A stretch of 64,000 nt of DNA from Ambrosia x helenae (taxonomy: Eukaryota; Streptophyta; Magnoliopsida; Asterales; Asteraceae). Numbering within the stretch: position 1 is the first letter of the stretch; each line of letters begins with the position of its first letter. The notes below the pieces were generated by a model. That model saw only the letters and a program-made list of their open reading frames with translations, had not been told where the DNA came from and made no database searches. The translations under genes and the position numbers were made by a program. This document shows positions 63,875 through 64,000 of this stretch, piece after piece. Location of the stretch: assembly GCA_030844895.1 (NCBI GenBank), contig CM061231.1, forward strand, positions 91,236,706-91,300,705, written 5' to 3'.

Positions 63875-64000
63875 ATATTATTTTAAAGTTAAAGTTTTAG
63901 ACATTGAGTCCACTGACATAACACATTAACTTAATAATATATTTTTTACAAATTGACCTTTCTTTTTAGTTTTATTACTACCATGCCACTAAATTTATTT

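Overview
This window is nested plant retrotransposons from end to end. I found no host gene that I could support. The LTR-retrotransposon lineages (Sirevirus-type Ty1/copia, Tekay/Del chromovirus, dual-RNase H Tat), the PBS matching plant initiator tRNA-Met and a SINE tail of a type common in eudicots point to a eudicot genome. The repeat style fits Asteraceae, but that is an inference.  Layout: (1) 1-8124 (+) is the 3' half of a Sirevirus-like copia element (E1): end of pol, a long non-coding stretch, a 1218-codon extra ORF in the envelope position, PPT and 3' LTR. (2) 8125-36314 is an old, gag-only Tekay-like element on the minus strand (G2, TR-GAG-like), cut by later insertions. Its left LTR is interrupted by a full-length Tekay element G1 (8422-18614, TSD gatgg). 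Its leader is interrupted by a complete Sirevirus E3 (21440-33910, TSD aaaat, LTRs that look identical). (3) 36315-about 58685 (+) is a second E1-like copia element, E2, sitting in the right LTR of G2; its 3' end is deleted. E2 was itself hit by a Tat-lineage Ty3/gypsy element (45551-57897, TSD catat, 895-bp LTRs with two differences). (4) 58686-64000 is unassigned AT-rich DNA with a SINE-like retroposon, a solo Tekay LTR (TSD cctaa) and a foldback element.  How the parts work: each element carries its own priming site, polypurine tract and gag-pol. The Tat gag-pol is one intact 1801-codon frame with aspartic protease, RT, two RNase H domains and integrase. The other gag-pol frames are broken by stop codons or one-base shifts.  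Points most worth a second look: (a) Tekay-type LTRs carry two divergent tRNA-like modules with A box, B box and oligo-T run, seen in five LTRs or LTR fragments of two diverged families. (b) A four-exon, splice-phase-consistent antisense gene lies in the Tat element, with its own TATA box and four G-boxes. (c) E1 and E3 share a related extra ORF of unknown function after pol. (d) E1 and E2 have families of short covarying hairpins (CACATTCG/CGAATGTG and variants) in LTR, leader and pre-ORF2 regions. (e) A 455-bp non-coding block after pol is more conserved between E1 and E2 (about 96%) than the adjacent RT coding sequence (about 81% in a sampled stretch). All identities were counted by eye.
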